From NCBI GenBank assembly GCA_040904765.1, contig JBBDST010000036.1:1-5197 (forward strand): a DNA stretch of 5,197 nucleotides, written 5' to 3'. The translations under genes were made by a program, and so were the position numbers. Under the pieces are notes generated by a model. It made no database searches, had not been told where the DNA came from, and worked only from the letters and a program-made list of their open reading frames with translations. This document shows positions 1 to 5,197 of the stretch, piece by piece. Source of the stretch: JBBDST01 sp040904765 (GTDB lineage: Bacteria > Actinomycetota > Nitriliruptoria > Nitriliruptorales > Nitriliruptoraceae). Numbering within the stretch: the stretch's first letter is position 1; each line of letters opens with the position of its first letter.

Positions 1-899
1 CCGGGGATGTTGGTGACGCAGTAGTGGATGACGTCATGCAGCCGGTAGGTCGGTTCTGAAAGGCTTGTTGGGCGTGACGTTTCGCTGATCCCACCCTGGT
101 CGATGGCAATGTCGACCAGCACGGAACGGGCGGGCATCTGTTGAACCATTGCGTCAGTGAGCAAGATGGGTGCCCGTCCGCCGGCGACTAGGGCCGCACC
201 GATCACGACATCAGCGTTTGAGATTGCGGTGGCAATGTCTGGTCCGGTGGATGCCTGTGAGGCGCTGATAGCACCATTGTTGAGGGCGTCACGGAGCCGG
301 TCGATGTCACGATCGATGCCGATCACGTAGGCGCCAAGCTGATGTGCTGTGCGTGCCGCGGCGATGCCGGCAGTGCCAAGACCAAGCACAACCACGGTGG
401 CTGGGGGTGCCCCGCCGGCGCCGCCAATAAGTTGACCGCGGCCGTTGTTGTTGGCGCTCAACAGTTGGGCTGCGCTTAACGTGGCGGCTTTGCCGGCGAT
501 TTCGCTCATCGGGGCGAGCAGCGGCAGGCCACCTCGTATAGTGAGCGTTTCAAACGCGTAGGCGGTGGTGTGGTTGTCGATAAGGGCTTGCGTTAAGGCC
601 GGTTCGTTCGCTAGGTGCAGGTAGCAGAAGATGGTCAAGTCAGCGCGGAAGTACTGCCATTCGGCAGGGAGCGGTTCTTTGACTTTGATGACCAGTTCAC
701 AAGCCCAGGTGCTGTCGGTGTCGCCGATGGTGGCGCCAACAGCCCGGTAGGTGTCGTCGGCGTAACCGGCGCCGTCACCAGCGTGGGTTTCCACCGTCAC
801 GTGATGGCGTTGTGCGACGAGTGCGCCAACTGCGGCAGGGGTTAACGCGACTCGCCGTTCGCCGTCTTTGGTTTCACGGACGACGCCGATTCGGGTCAT
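1..899 (-). CDS. ald: Alanine dehydrogenase, C-terminus cut by window edge
   Basis: Catalyses NAD-dependent reversible oxidative deamination of L-alanine to pyruvate and ammonia in the cytoplasm. I translated the minus strand by hand and found 299 uninterrupted codons plus two bases running off the left edge. The family is about 370 residues, so roughly 70 C-terminal residues are missing. The N-terminus (MTRIGVVRETKDGERRVALTP) has the family's substrate-binding Arg (Arg16). KVKEP at 72-76 and YLHLA at 93-97 hold the expected catalytic Lys74 and His95, with the same 21-residue spacing as in characterised enzymes. LAPMSEIAG lies at 128-136. A Rossmann motif GLGTAG at 173-178 and Asp196 after the second strand fit NAD binding. 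VDIAIDQGG at 262-270 supplies Asp267, and Asn297 is also conserved. The ATG is preceded by AAGGAG six bases upstream. The stop of the E1-like gene lies 25 bp upstream, so co-transcription is likely. The identification is firm; physiological direction (alanine use or synthesis) is not determined. Confidence 0.96.
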   Translation of the reverse strand, partial: MTRIGVVRETKDGERRVALTPAAVGALVAQRHHVTVETHAGDGAGYADDTYRAVGATIGDTDSTWACELVIKVKEPLPAEWQYFRADLTIFCYLHLANEPALTQALIDNHTTAYAFETLTIRGGLPLLAPMSEIAGKAATLSAAQLLSANNNGRGQLIGGAGGAPPATVVVLGLGTAGIAAARTAHQLGAYVIGIDRDIDRLRDALNNGAISASQASTGPDIATAISNADVVIGAALVAGGRAPILLTDAMVQQMPARSVLVDIAIDQGGISETSRPTSLSEPTYRLHDVIHYCVTNIP

Positions 900-905
900 T
901 GTTTG

Positions 906-911
906 CTCCTT
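906..911 (-). promoter_or_regulatory. Ribosome binding site of ald
   Basis: AAGGAG on the minus strand, six bases before the ATG at 899. It sits in the short gap after the E1-like gene and fixes the ald start. The ten bases CAAGGAGCAA around it (903-912) are repeated exactly before the E1-like gene (3312-3321), so the two genes have matched translation signals. Confidence 0.85.
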
Positions 912-924
912 GAAGGTTGCTTGG

Positions 925-3309
925 TTAGACGCTTAAAGCAGCGAGTGCGGCGTTGACGATCGCGTCGCTTGACAGGTCATTTGCCTGATACAGGTCGTAC
1001 ACGTTGCCAGATTGCCCAAAACTGTCAACTCCCAGCGGAATGGTTGGCACCCCAAGGGCTGAACCGATCCAGGCTAGAGCATGTGATGCGGCGTCTTGGA
1101 CCGTGACTACAGGTACGCGTGGCACAAACGTTGCGCGGATGGCGCCGGGAATTGCTGGCACGGTGGCGCTTCTGACCCCTTGACGCATGGTTTGTTGCCA
1201 GCTGCGATAGAGCCGGTCGGGTGAGGTGATGTCGATGACGTGGGCTGCGATGCCTTCGTCGTTGAGGCGCCGGGAGGCTTCGAGGGCTTCGGGGATGACG
1301 GCGCCGCATGCGGCGATCTGCACTTGGGTGGCAGGTTCGTCGCCGCTTGGGGTGGCGTCGTGGAGCCGGTAGGCGCCGGCGAGCACGTGGCGGCGCAGGA
1401 TCGCGTCGCCAAGGCGTTCGCGGGCGGCGTTGAAGGGTTCTTGGTCAAGCGGGCGGGTGGTGAGTCGGAAGTAGTAGGCGCCTTCGTGGTTGACACCTGG
1501 GGTGTCGCTTGCGGCGTTGCGGTCTGCGACGTGGCGGGCGGCATCGCATAAGAGCCAGTCGAGCGCTACGGCGTAGGCCGGTTCGATGTAGGTGATGTTG
1601 GGTAGTTCGATGCCGATTGAGGCGGTGATGGATGATTGGTGTGCGCCACCTTCAGCGGCAAGTGTGACGCCTGAGGGGGTGCCGGCGAAGATGAAGCGGG
1701 AACCGGAGTAGACGGCGTAGATGAGGGCGTCAAGGCCGCGGGCGACAAACGGGTCGTAGAGGGTGCCGATGGGGATGAGCGGTTGGCCTGAGAGGTCCCA
1801 GGACAGGCCGAGTTGGCCTAAAAGCCCGTACAGGTTCATTTCGCTGATGCCAAGTTCGATGTGTTGGCCGTCGGGAGATTCTTCCCAGCGCAGCAGCGGG
1901 TCGGTGCTGTAGGCGCGTCTGGCTTCGGGGGAGAACACGCCGACCCGGTTGATGAACCCGGCCAGGTTGGTTGAGGTGGCAACGTCGGGTGAGGCGGTGA
2001 CAAGATAGGGCCGCAGGTTGTCGTCGCGGGAGAGGTTGGTGAGGATCCGTCCGAACGTGTCTTGGGTGGAGATGGGCCGGCTGGCGGCAATGTTGGTTGT
2101 GGTTGGCACGGTGATTGCCGGTGGTTGGGCGGGCAGCGGTGCGTGCAGGAGTTGGCTGCGTTGGCCGGCGAGCACTCCTTCTTTGGATGCCGGGTCGAAC
2201 CGGTCCCATTCGGTGGCTGCAGTGAGCGCTAAGCTGTCACGCAACGTGTCGATCTGTTTGGCGTTTAACAGGGCCGCGTGGTTGCGGACGTCACCTGCGT
2301 TTGGCAGTCCGTAGCCTTTGACGGTGTAGGCGAAGATGACGGTGGGGCGGTCGGTGACGGTGTCAGCGTCAGCGAGCACGTCGAGCACGTCGGCGATGTC
2401 GTGACCGCCAAGGTCGGTGACAAGTTCGTAGAGTTCTTCGTCGTTGTAGGTGCTGCAGAGGGTGACGACTGGCTCGGGGGCGGCTTCTAAGAACAGGTCG
2501 CGCAAGTCTTGACCGCTGCGGGTAAATAGGGCCTGGTAGTGCTCGTTTGAGAGGCCATCAATCCAAGCGCGCAGCGGTTCACCGTTGTCGGCTGCGAATG
2601 CGGCACGCAGTTTGCGACCGTATTTTACTTCGCGGACGTCCCAACCGTGAGCGGCGAACTGCTGCTGCCATTGGGCGACCCGCACGCCAGGCACGATGCG
2701 GTCAAGTGATTGGCGGTTGACGTCGATGATCCAGGTGACGTTGCCAAGTCCTTGGGTTGTTGGGTCGGCGACGGCTTCCCAAATGTTGCCTTCGTCAAGT
2801 TCAGCGTCACCGATCAGGGCGATGAAACGAGACGTGTCGCGGGCGCCGAATTTGGTGTCGACGTAGCGGCGGGTGGCGGCGGCAAACAGGGGCGCGACCG
2901 CACCAAGACCAACTGAACCGGTGGAGAAATCGACCTGGTCGGGGTCTTTGGTGCGCGACGGGTAGGACTGTAAACCGCCGTAGGCGCGCAGCTGGGTGAG
3001 ATATTTCTGGTCGAGTTCGCCCAGCAGATACTGGATCGCATGAAAGGTTGGCGACGCATGGGGTTTCACACTTACCCGGTCGCCATGGTTTAAGTGGGCA
3101 AACCACAGTGCGGTCATGATGGTGACCAGAGAGGCACTTGATGCTTGATGTCCGCCGACTTTGACGCCGTCGCGGGTTTCCCGTTCTCGGTTGGCTGCAT
3201 CGACGATGCGGGTAGCAAGCCACAGCACGCGGCGTTGGACGTTGGCGAGCACGTCGATGTCAATCGGGGACGTGTCGGTGGTCGTCGCGGCTGAACGTTT
3301 TGTCGCCAT
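925..3309 (-). CDS. AceE-type (homodimeric pyruvate dehydrogenase E1 / transketolase-like) ThDP enzyme
   Basis: A 794-residue thiamine-diphosphate-dependent 2-oxoacid dehydrogenase E1 of the one-chain AceE class. Such enzymes decarboxylate pyruvate or a related 2-oxoacid and pass the acyl group to lipoyl-E2. Visible in order: GGHQASS at 52-58 and PHASPTF at 83-89 (His54 and His84, matching active-site histidines of AceE); the ThDP/metal motif beginning GDAELDE at 167 and ending in N198 (GDA rather than the usual GDG); NRQSLDR at 198-204; TVKGYGLPNAGDVRNHA around 329-345; a low-complexity linker about 390-410; a pyrimidine-binding domain with ELGISEMN at 485-492, where Glu490 matches the cofactor-activating glutamate; AEGGAHQSS at 552-560 with His557; and a C-terminal transketolase-like domain ending LGVDSFGQSG. 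By recalled alignment the protein starts about 50 residues later than E. coli AceE and so lacks the N-terminal E2-binding segment. The downstream part of the AEGGAH segment also differs. The start is fixed by AAGGAG five bases before the ATG. The AceE class is secure; the substrate and E2 partnership are not. A 2-oxobutyrate or carboligating enzyme is possible. Confidence 0.9.
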   Translation of the reverse strand: MATKRSAATTTDTSPIDIDVLANVQRRVLWLATRIVDAANRERETRDGVKVGGHQASSASLVTIMTALWFAHLNHGDRVSVKPHASPTFHAIQYLLGELDQKYLTQLRAYGGLQSYPSRTKDPDQVDFSTGSVGLGAVAPLFAAATRRYVDTKFGARDTSRFIALIGDAELDEGNIWEAVADPTTQGLGNVTWIIDVNRQSLDRIVPGVRVAQWQQQFAAHGWDVREVKYGRKLRAAFAADNGEPLRAWIDGLSNEHYQALFTRSGQDLRDLFLEAAPEPVVTLCSTYNDEELYELVTDLGGHDIADVLDVLADADTVTDRPTVIFAYTVKGYGLPNAGDVRNHAALLNAKQIDTLRDSLALTAATEWDRFDPASKEGVLAGQRSQLLHAPLPAQPPAITVPTTTNIAASRPISTQDTFGRILTNLSRDDNLRPYLVTASPDVATSTNLAGFINRVGVFSPEARRAYSTDPLLRWEESPDGQHIELGISEMNLYGLLGQLGLSWDLSGQPLIPIGTLYDPFVARGLDALIYAVYSGSRFIFAGTPSGVTLAAEGGAHQSSITASIGIELPNITYIEPAYAVALDWLLCDAARHVADRNAASDTPGVNHEGAYYFRLTTRPLDQEPFNAARERLGDAILRRHVLAGAYRLHDATPSGDEPATQVQIAACGAVIPEALEASRRLNDEGIAAHVIDITSPDRLYRSWQQTMRQGVRSATVPAIPGAIRATFVPRVPVVTVQDAASHALAWIGSALGVPTIPLGVDSFGQSGNVYDLYQANDLSSDAIVNAALAALSV

Positions 3310-3314
3310 GGTTG

Positions 3315-3320
3315 CTCCTT
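3315..3320 (-). promoter_or_regulatory. Ribosome binding site of the E1-like gene
   Basis: AAGGAG on the minus strand, five bases before the ATG at 3309. This supports the chosen start, and therefore the unusually short N-terminus of the E1-like protein. Confidence 0.85.
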
Positions 3321-3339
3321 GGTGCGGTTTTGCGCCGTA

Positions 3340-3368
3340 GTTTTAAGCGTAGTGCGTGTCGACGCAAA
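3340..3368 (-). promoter_or_regulatory. Possible promoter of the E1-like/ald unit
   Basis: On the minus strand a weak -35-like TTTGCG (3363-3368) and a -10-like TAAAAC (3340-3345) are separated by 17 bases. They would give a start of transcription about 25 bases before the ATG. The -10 agrees with the sigma-70 consensus at four of six positions and the -35 only poorly, so this is a guess from spacing and position in the divergent intergenic region. Confidence 0.3.
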
Positions 3369-3377
3369 CCGTCCCCC

Positions 3378-3383
3378 TACACT
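3378..3383 (+). promoter_or_regulatory. Possible -10 element of the flavin oxidoreductase gene
   Basis: TACACT, about 28 bases before the plus-strand ATG, resembles a -10 hexamer (TATAAT). No convincing -35 element is seen 16-18 bases upstream, although a GTGTCG sequence lies there. The 102-bp region 3310-3411 must carry both divergent promoters. It contains a GTCGAC palindrome at 3358-3363 but no clear operator. Confidence 0.3.
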
Positions 3384-3398
3384 TTGGTTGAGGCGGTG

Positions 3399-3405
3399 AG
3401 GAGAG
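3399..3405 (+). promoter_or_regulatory. Ribosome binding site of the flavin oxidoreductase gene
   Basis: AGGAGAG lies 6 bases before the ATG at 3412 and supports that start over any internal start. Confidence 0.8.
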
Positions 3406-3411
3406 CCGATT

Positions 3412-4404
3412 ATGGTGCCAGTTGGGGTGCTCGATCTTGTGCCGGTGTATCGCGGTGAGACGTTACCTGCGGCGTTTGCAGGCAGTGTGGCGTTGGCGCA
3501 GACGGCTGAACAGTGCGGTCTGACTCGGGTGTGGTATGCCGAGCATCACAACATGGCTCAGATCGCGTCGGCGGCGACCAGTGTGGTGATTGCGCATGTG
3601 GCTGCCCACACGGAAACGATCCGGCTGGGTGCGGGCGGGGTGATGCTGCCTAATCATGCGCCGCTTGCGATCGCCGAACAGTTTGGCACGCTTGCCCATC
3701 TGTATCCCGACCGGATCGATCTTGGGGTTGGGCGCGCACCAGGTACGGACATGGTGACGTTGCGGGCGTTGCGTCGTACGCCGATGGCGGCCGACAGTTT
3801 TCCAGACGATGTGCGTGAACTGCAAGGTTTTTTGTCGGACACGTCGCCGGTCAAAGGAGTCGTTTCGGTGACCGGGCAAGGCACGCACGTGCCGGTTTAC
3901 ATTCTTGGTTCGTCACTGTTTGGCGCCGAGCTTGCCGCATCGTTGGGGTTGCCGTTTGCGTTCGCATCGCATTTTGCGCCGCAGCTGTTGACTCAGGCGG
4001 TGGCGCTGTACCGCGCGCGTTTCACTGCGTCAGCTGCCTTGGCGCAACCGTATGCGTTGGCGGCGTTGAATATTGTGGCGGCACCTGAGCAACGTGACGC
4101 GTTGCTGTTGGCGCGGCAGGCCGCTGCAAAACGGCTGCAGCGGCTGTATCGCCAGGCGGGCCACAAGCTCAGTGATGAAGAAGCTGATGCGGCCCTTGAT
4201 ACCACTGCCGGCGCGCAGGTGTGGGAGATGGTCAAGTACACGGCTGCAGGCACACCCGAGCGGGTGAATGAAGCGATTGACGCGTTTGCGGTGCATGCCG
4301 GGGTAGATGAGGTGCTGGTGGTGTCAAGTGCACCTGAGCGTGCGGCGGCGTTGCGCTCGGTGACGTTGGTGGGCGAGGCTAGGCAGACGGTGGCGGTGAA
4401 CTAA
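3412..4404 (+). CDS. Luciferase-like flavin-dependent monooxygenase, YhbW type
   Basis: A 330-residue single-component member of the bacterial luciferase-like TIM-barrel flavoenzymes, which use reduced FMN (or F420 in some branches) for oxidation reactions in the cytoplasm. It closely resembles E. coli YhbW, a protein of undefined substrate. Shared blocks recalled from YhbW are LDL(V/A)P at 7-11, W-Y-AEHHNM at 41-48, IASAATSV at 51-58, GGVMLPNH at 75-82, IAEQFGTL at 87-94, YPDRIDLGVGRAPGTD at 98-113, and VPVYILGSS through GLPFAFASHFAP at 161-190. The length matches the family (about 330-340). The C-terminal third is less conserved but keeps a closing helical region with a VDEVLVVS strand near 298-306. 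Transcribed divergently from the E1-like gene, it has no obvious pathway link to it. The family is confident; substrate, and FMN versus F420, cannot be read from sequence. Confidence 0.93.
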   Translation: MVPVGVLDLVPVYRGETLPAAFAGSVALAQTAEQCGLTRVWYAEHHNMAQIASAATSVVIAHVAAHTETIRLGAGGVMLPNHAPLAIAEQFGTLAHLYPDRIDLGVGRAPGTDMVTLRALRRTPMAADSFPDDVRELQGFLSDTSPVKGVVSVTGQGTHVPVYILGSSLFGAELAASLGLPFAFASHFAPQLLTQAVALYRARFTASAALAQPYALAALNIVAAPEQRDALLLARQAAAKRLQRLYRQAGHKLSDEEADAALDTTAGAQVWEMVKYTAAGTPERVNEAIDAFAVHAGVDEVLVVSSAPERAAALRSVTLVGEARQTVAVN

Positions 4405-5095
4405 CCGGCGATTTGGATAGCCACCGGTAGCCAACTCCTGGGTGTGTTTCGATAAAGACGGGTGCCTTCGGGGGGTCATTTAATGTGCGTCTCACGCGCC
4501 GTATCAGGGTTCGCAGCGCGTCACGGTGAGTGGTGGTGTTGGTGGTGCCCCAGATCCGATTAATCAGCTCATGGTGGGTGAAGAGACGTTTGGGGCTGGA
4601 TGCGAATGTTTCCAGGCAACGCCATTCAAGGGCAGTGAAAGTCAGTGTCGTCTCGGTACGACTGGCGTGACGTAACGCAAAGTCGAACGTCACGCCGCCG
4701 TGGGTGTGGTTTAAGTGGCGCAGGTCGCGTGTGACGCGGCGCAGTAAGGCACGGCTGCGTGCAATCAGTTCGACGGTTGCAAACGGGTGGGTGAGTACGT
4801 CGTCTGCGCCGGTTGACAGGGCACGGATCGTTATGGTGGTGTTTTGGGTGTGGGCTGTTGCGATGATTGGCACGGCGGTGCTGTCGTGAAGTTGGCGGAT
4901 CAGTTCGAACCCGTCGATGTCTGGCAGGTTGAGGGCGGTGATGACAAGATCTGGCGGGTCGGTCAAGGCGGCGTGTAACGCGTCGTTGCCGTGTGCGGTG
5001 GTGGTGACGTTGTAGCGGTGACGGGTGAATTCGCGGGCCAGGTCTTTGCGAAGCGTGGTTTCAGGGTGAACGATCAACAGTCGTGTGATGATCAT
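4379..5095 (-). CDS. OmpR/PhoB-family DNA-binding regulator with degenerate receiver
   Basis: A 238-residue protein with a receiver-like domain (about 4-120) followed by a winged-helix output domain (about 133-226). The output domain is typical: LTFTALEWRCLETFASSP at 151-168, FTHHELINRIWG at 172-183, a recognition helix DALRTLIRRVRRTL at 192-205, and the ETHPGVGYRW wing hairpin at 216-225. The receiver keeps the fold signatures LPDIDG at 57-62, Thr80, GADDVLT at 96-102 and PF at 104-105, but the phosphorylation residues are gone. The metal-binding acidic pair is His10-Pro11, the phosphoacceptor position is Ala54 (VITALNLP), and the conserved lysine is His103. I rechecked these codons on the nucleotide sequence. 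Threonine is very abundant (36 of 238) and histidine raised (15). The start is the only ATG/GTG/TTG before the receiver, but the reading frame stays open upstream to the right edge. No sensor kinase gene is visible. The gene converges on and overlaps the oxidoreductase gene by 26 bp. The family is sure; its targets are unknown. Confidence 0.92.
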   Translation of the reverse strand: MIITRLLIVHPETTLRKDLAREFTRHRYNVTTTAHGNDALHAALTDPPDLVITALNLPDIDGFELIRQLHDSTAVPIIATAHTQNTTITIRALSTGADDVLTHPFATVELIARSRALLRRVTRDLRHLNHTHGGVTFDFALRHASRTETTLTFTALEWRCLETFASSPKRLFTHHELINRIWGTTNTTTHRDALRTLIRRVRRTLNDPPKAPVFIETHPGVGYRWLSKSPVSSPPPSA

Positions 5096-5103
5096 TCCAC
5101 CTA
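5096..5103 (-). promoter_or_regulatory. Poorly spaced ribosome binding site of the regulator gene
   Basis: The minus strand reads TAGGTGGA directly before the ATG at 5095. The AGGTGG resembles a Shine-Dalgarno sequence but leaves only one base before the start, shorter than normal. It may work poorly, or the message may start translation in another way. The upstream frame has no stop and no other standard start codon in the window. Confidence 0.4.
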
Positions 5104-5153
5104 GGTATGGGCGCGCGGTGTGGCGCCGAAACTTTCCAAGAGAACTAACACAC

Positions 5154-5161
5154 GTGTAATC
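5154..5161 (-). promoter_or_regulatory. Possible -10 region of the regulator gene
   Basis: The minus strand contains GATTACAC, offering GATTAC or TTACAC as a -10-like hexamer, about 60 bases before the ATG and about 16-18 bases downstream of the tandem repeat. It overlaps an 8-bp palindrome ACACGTGT (5150-5157). The position suits a promoter activated from the repeat, but the hexamer match is weak. Confidence 0.25.
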
Positions 5162-5176
5162 CGAAACGAAACTGGG

Positions 5177-5196
5177 CTGTGACAGAACTGTGACAG
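5177..5196. promoter_or_regulatory. Tandem 11-bp direct repeat resembling a Pho box
   Basis: Two perfect copies of CTGTGACAG (5177-5185 and 5188-5196) are separated by AA, giving an 11-bp period. On the minus strand this reads CTGTCAC-AGTT-CTGTCAC, close to the enterobacterial Pho box (CTGTCAT, four A/T-rich bases, CTGTCAY). OmpR/PhoB-family dimers bind head-to-tail on repeats of this spacing. A degenerate third unit (CAGTTTC) may follow on the minus strand. The site lies 82-101 bases before the regulator gene and could also serve a divergent gene beyond the right edge. Each unit is itself a small inverted repeat (CTGT/ACAG), so the direction of action is unclear. The repeat is certain; the binding protein is inferred. 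Confidence 0.6.
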
Positions 5197-5197
5197 C

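Noticed and set aside
615..845. Plus-strand open frame opposite the alanine dehydrogenase gene
   Set aside because: It lies entirely antisense to a strongly conserved ald reading frame. It has no ribosome binding site, and its composition is that of a GC-rich shadow frame.
1025..3223. Several long open frames in other phases within the E1-like gene, on both strands
   Set aside because: Their translations are Arg/Pro/Ser- or Gly/Val-rich without domains and fully overlap a continuous 794-residue conserved enzyme.
3463..4296. Minus-strand open frames opposite the flavin oxidoreductase gene
   Set aside because: They are antisense to a clear YhbW-type coding sequence and show no recognisable motif or start signals.
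3412..4404. Alkanal monooxygenase (true bacterial luciferase, LuxA/LuxB)
   Set aside because: The sequence follows YhbW block by block, and no second luciferase subunit or aldehyde-supplying lux genes are adjacent.
4403..4428. ACCGG ... CCGGT inverted repeat after the oxidoreductase stop as a terminator
   Set aside because: The stem is only five base pairs with a 15-base loop and no T-run follows. It also lies in the regulator's coding sequence.
4379..5095. Regulator as a decaying pseudogene
   Set aside because: The frame is uninterrupted over 238 codons and the DNA-binding domain is complete with conserved helices and wing. Only the phosphorylation residues are changed, which suggests altered function and not decay.
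5177..5196. CRP/FNR-type operator suggested by TGTGA
   Set aside because: CRP sites need TGTGA and TCACA in inverted orientation about 6 bases apart. Here the TGTGACA units are direct repeats with 11-bp period, which fits an OmpR/PhoB-type site better.

Overview
The window is a GC-rich bacterial segment with four protein-coding genes that fill nearly all of it. No RNA genes, mobile elements or CRISPR arrays are visible. Codon use, the GC-rich third positions, the OmpR-type regulator and the particular enzyme families would suit an actinobacterium, possibly a deep-branching aquatic one. That is only an impression, because no marker gene is present.

Layout from left to right: (1) an alanine dehydrogenase gene (ald) on the minus strand, cut by the left edge so that the last ~70 codons are missing; (2) 25 bp upstream of it and on the same strand, a 794-residue thiamine-diphosphate enzyme of the homodimeric pyruvate dehydrogenase E1 (AceE) type; (3) after a 102-bp divergent promoter region, a plus-strand single-component luciferase-like flavin oxidoreductase of the YhbW type; (4) converging on it with a 26-bp overlap of the coding 3' ends, a minus-strand OmpR/PhoB-type DNA-binding regulator; (5) about 100 bp of upstream DNA for this regulator, ending at the right edge in a perfect tandem repeat with 11-bp period.

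The E1-like gene and ald very probably form one transcription unit. Together they would connect alanine, pyruvate (or a related 2-oxoacid) and an activated acyl or aldehyde unit. The E1-like protein lacks the N-terminal extension that enteric AceE uses to bind its E2 partner, and it differs in one active-site segment, so ordinary pyruvate dehydrogenase function is not assured.

The most unusual part is the right end. The regulator has a normal winged-helix output domain, but its receiver domain has lost the phosphoacceptor aspartate (Ala54), the acidic metal-binding pair (His10-Pro11) and the conserved lysine (His103). It is therefore a degenerate, aspartate-less receiver that cannot be switched by standard phosphotransfer. 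About 80 bp upstream of its start lies a two-unit 11-bp direct repeat that closely resembles the enterobacterial Pho box, the kind of site OmpR/PhoB-family proteins bind. A phosphorylation-independent, possibly self-regulating PhoB-like regulator is a reasonable hypothesis.

The plus strand appears richer in G than C in every gene sampled, whichever strand is coding. This suggests a replication-strand bias with three of the four genes facing the replication fork.
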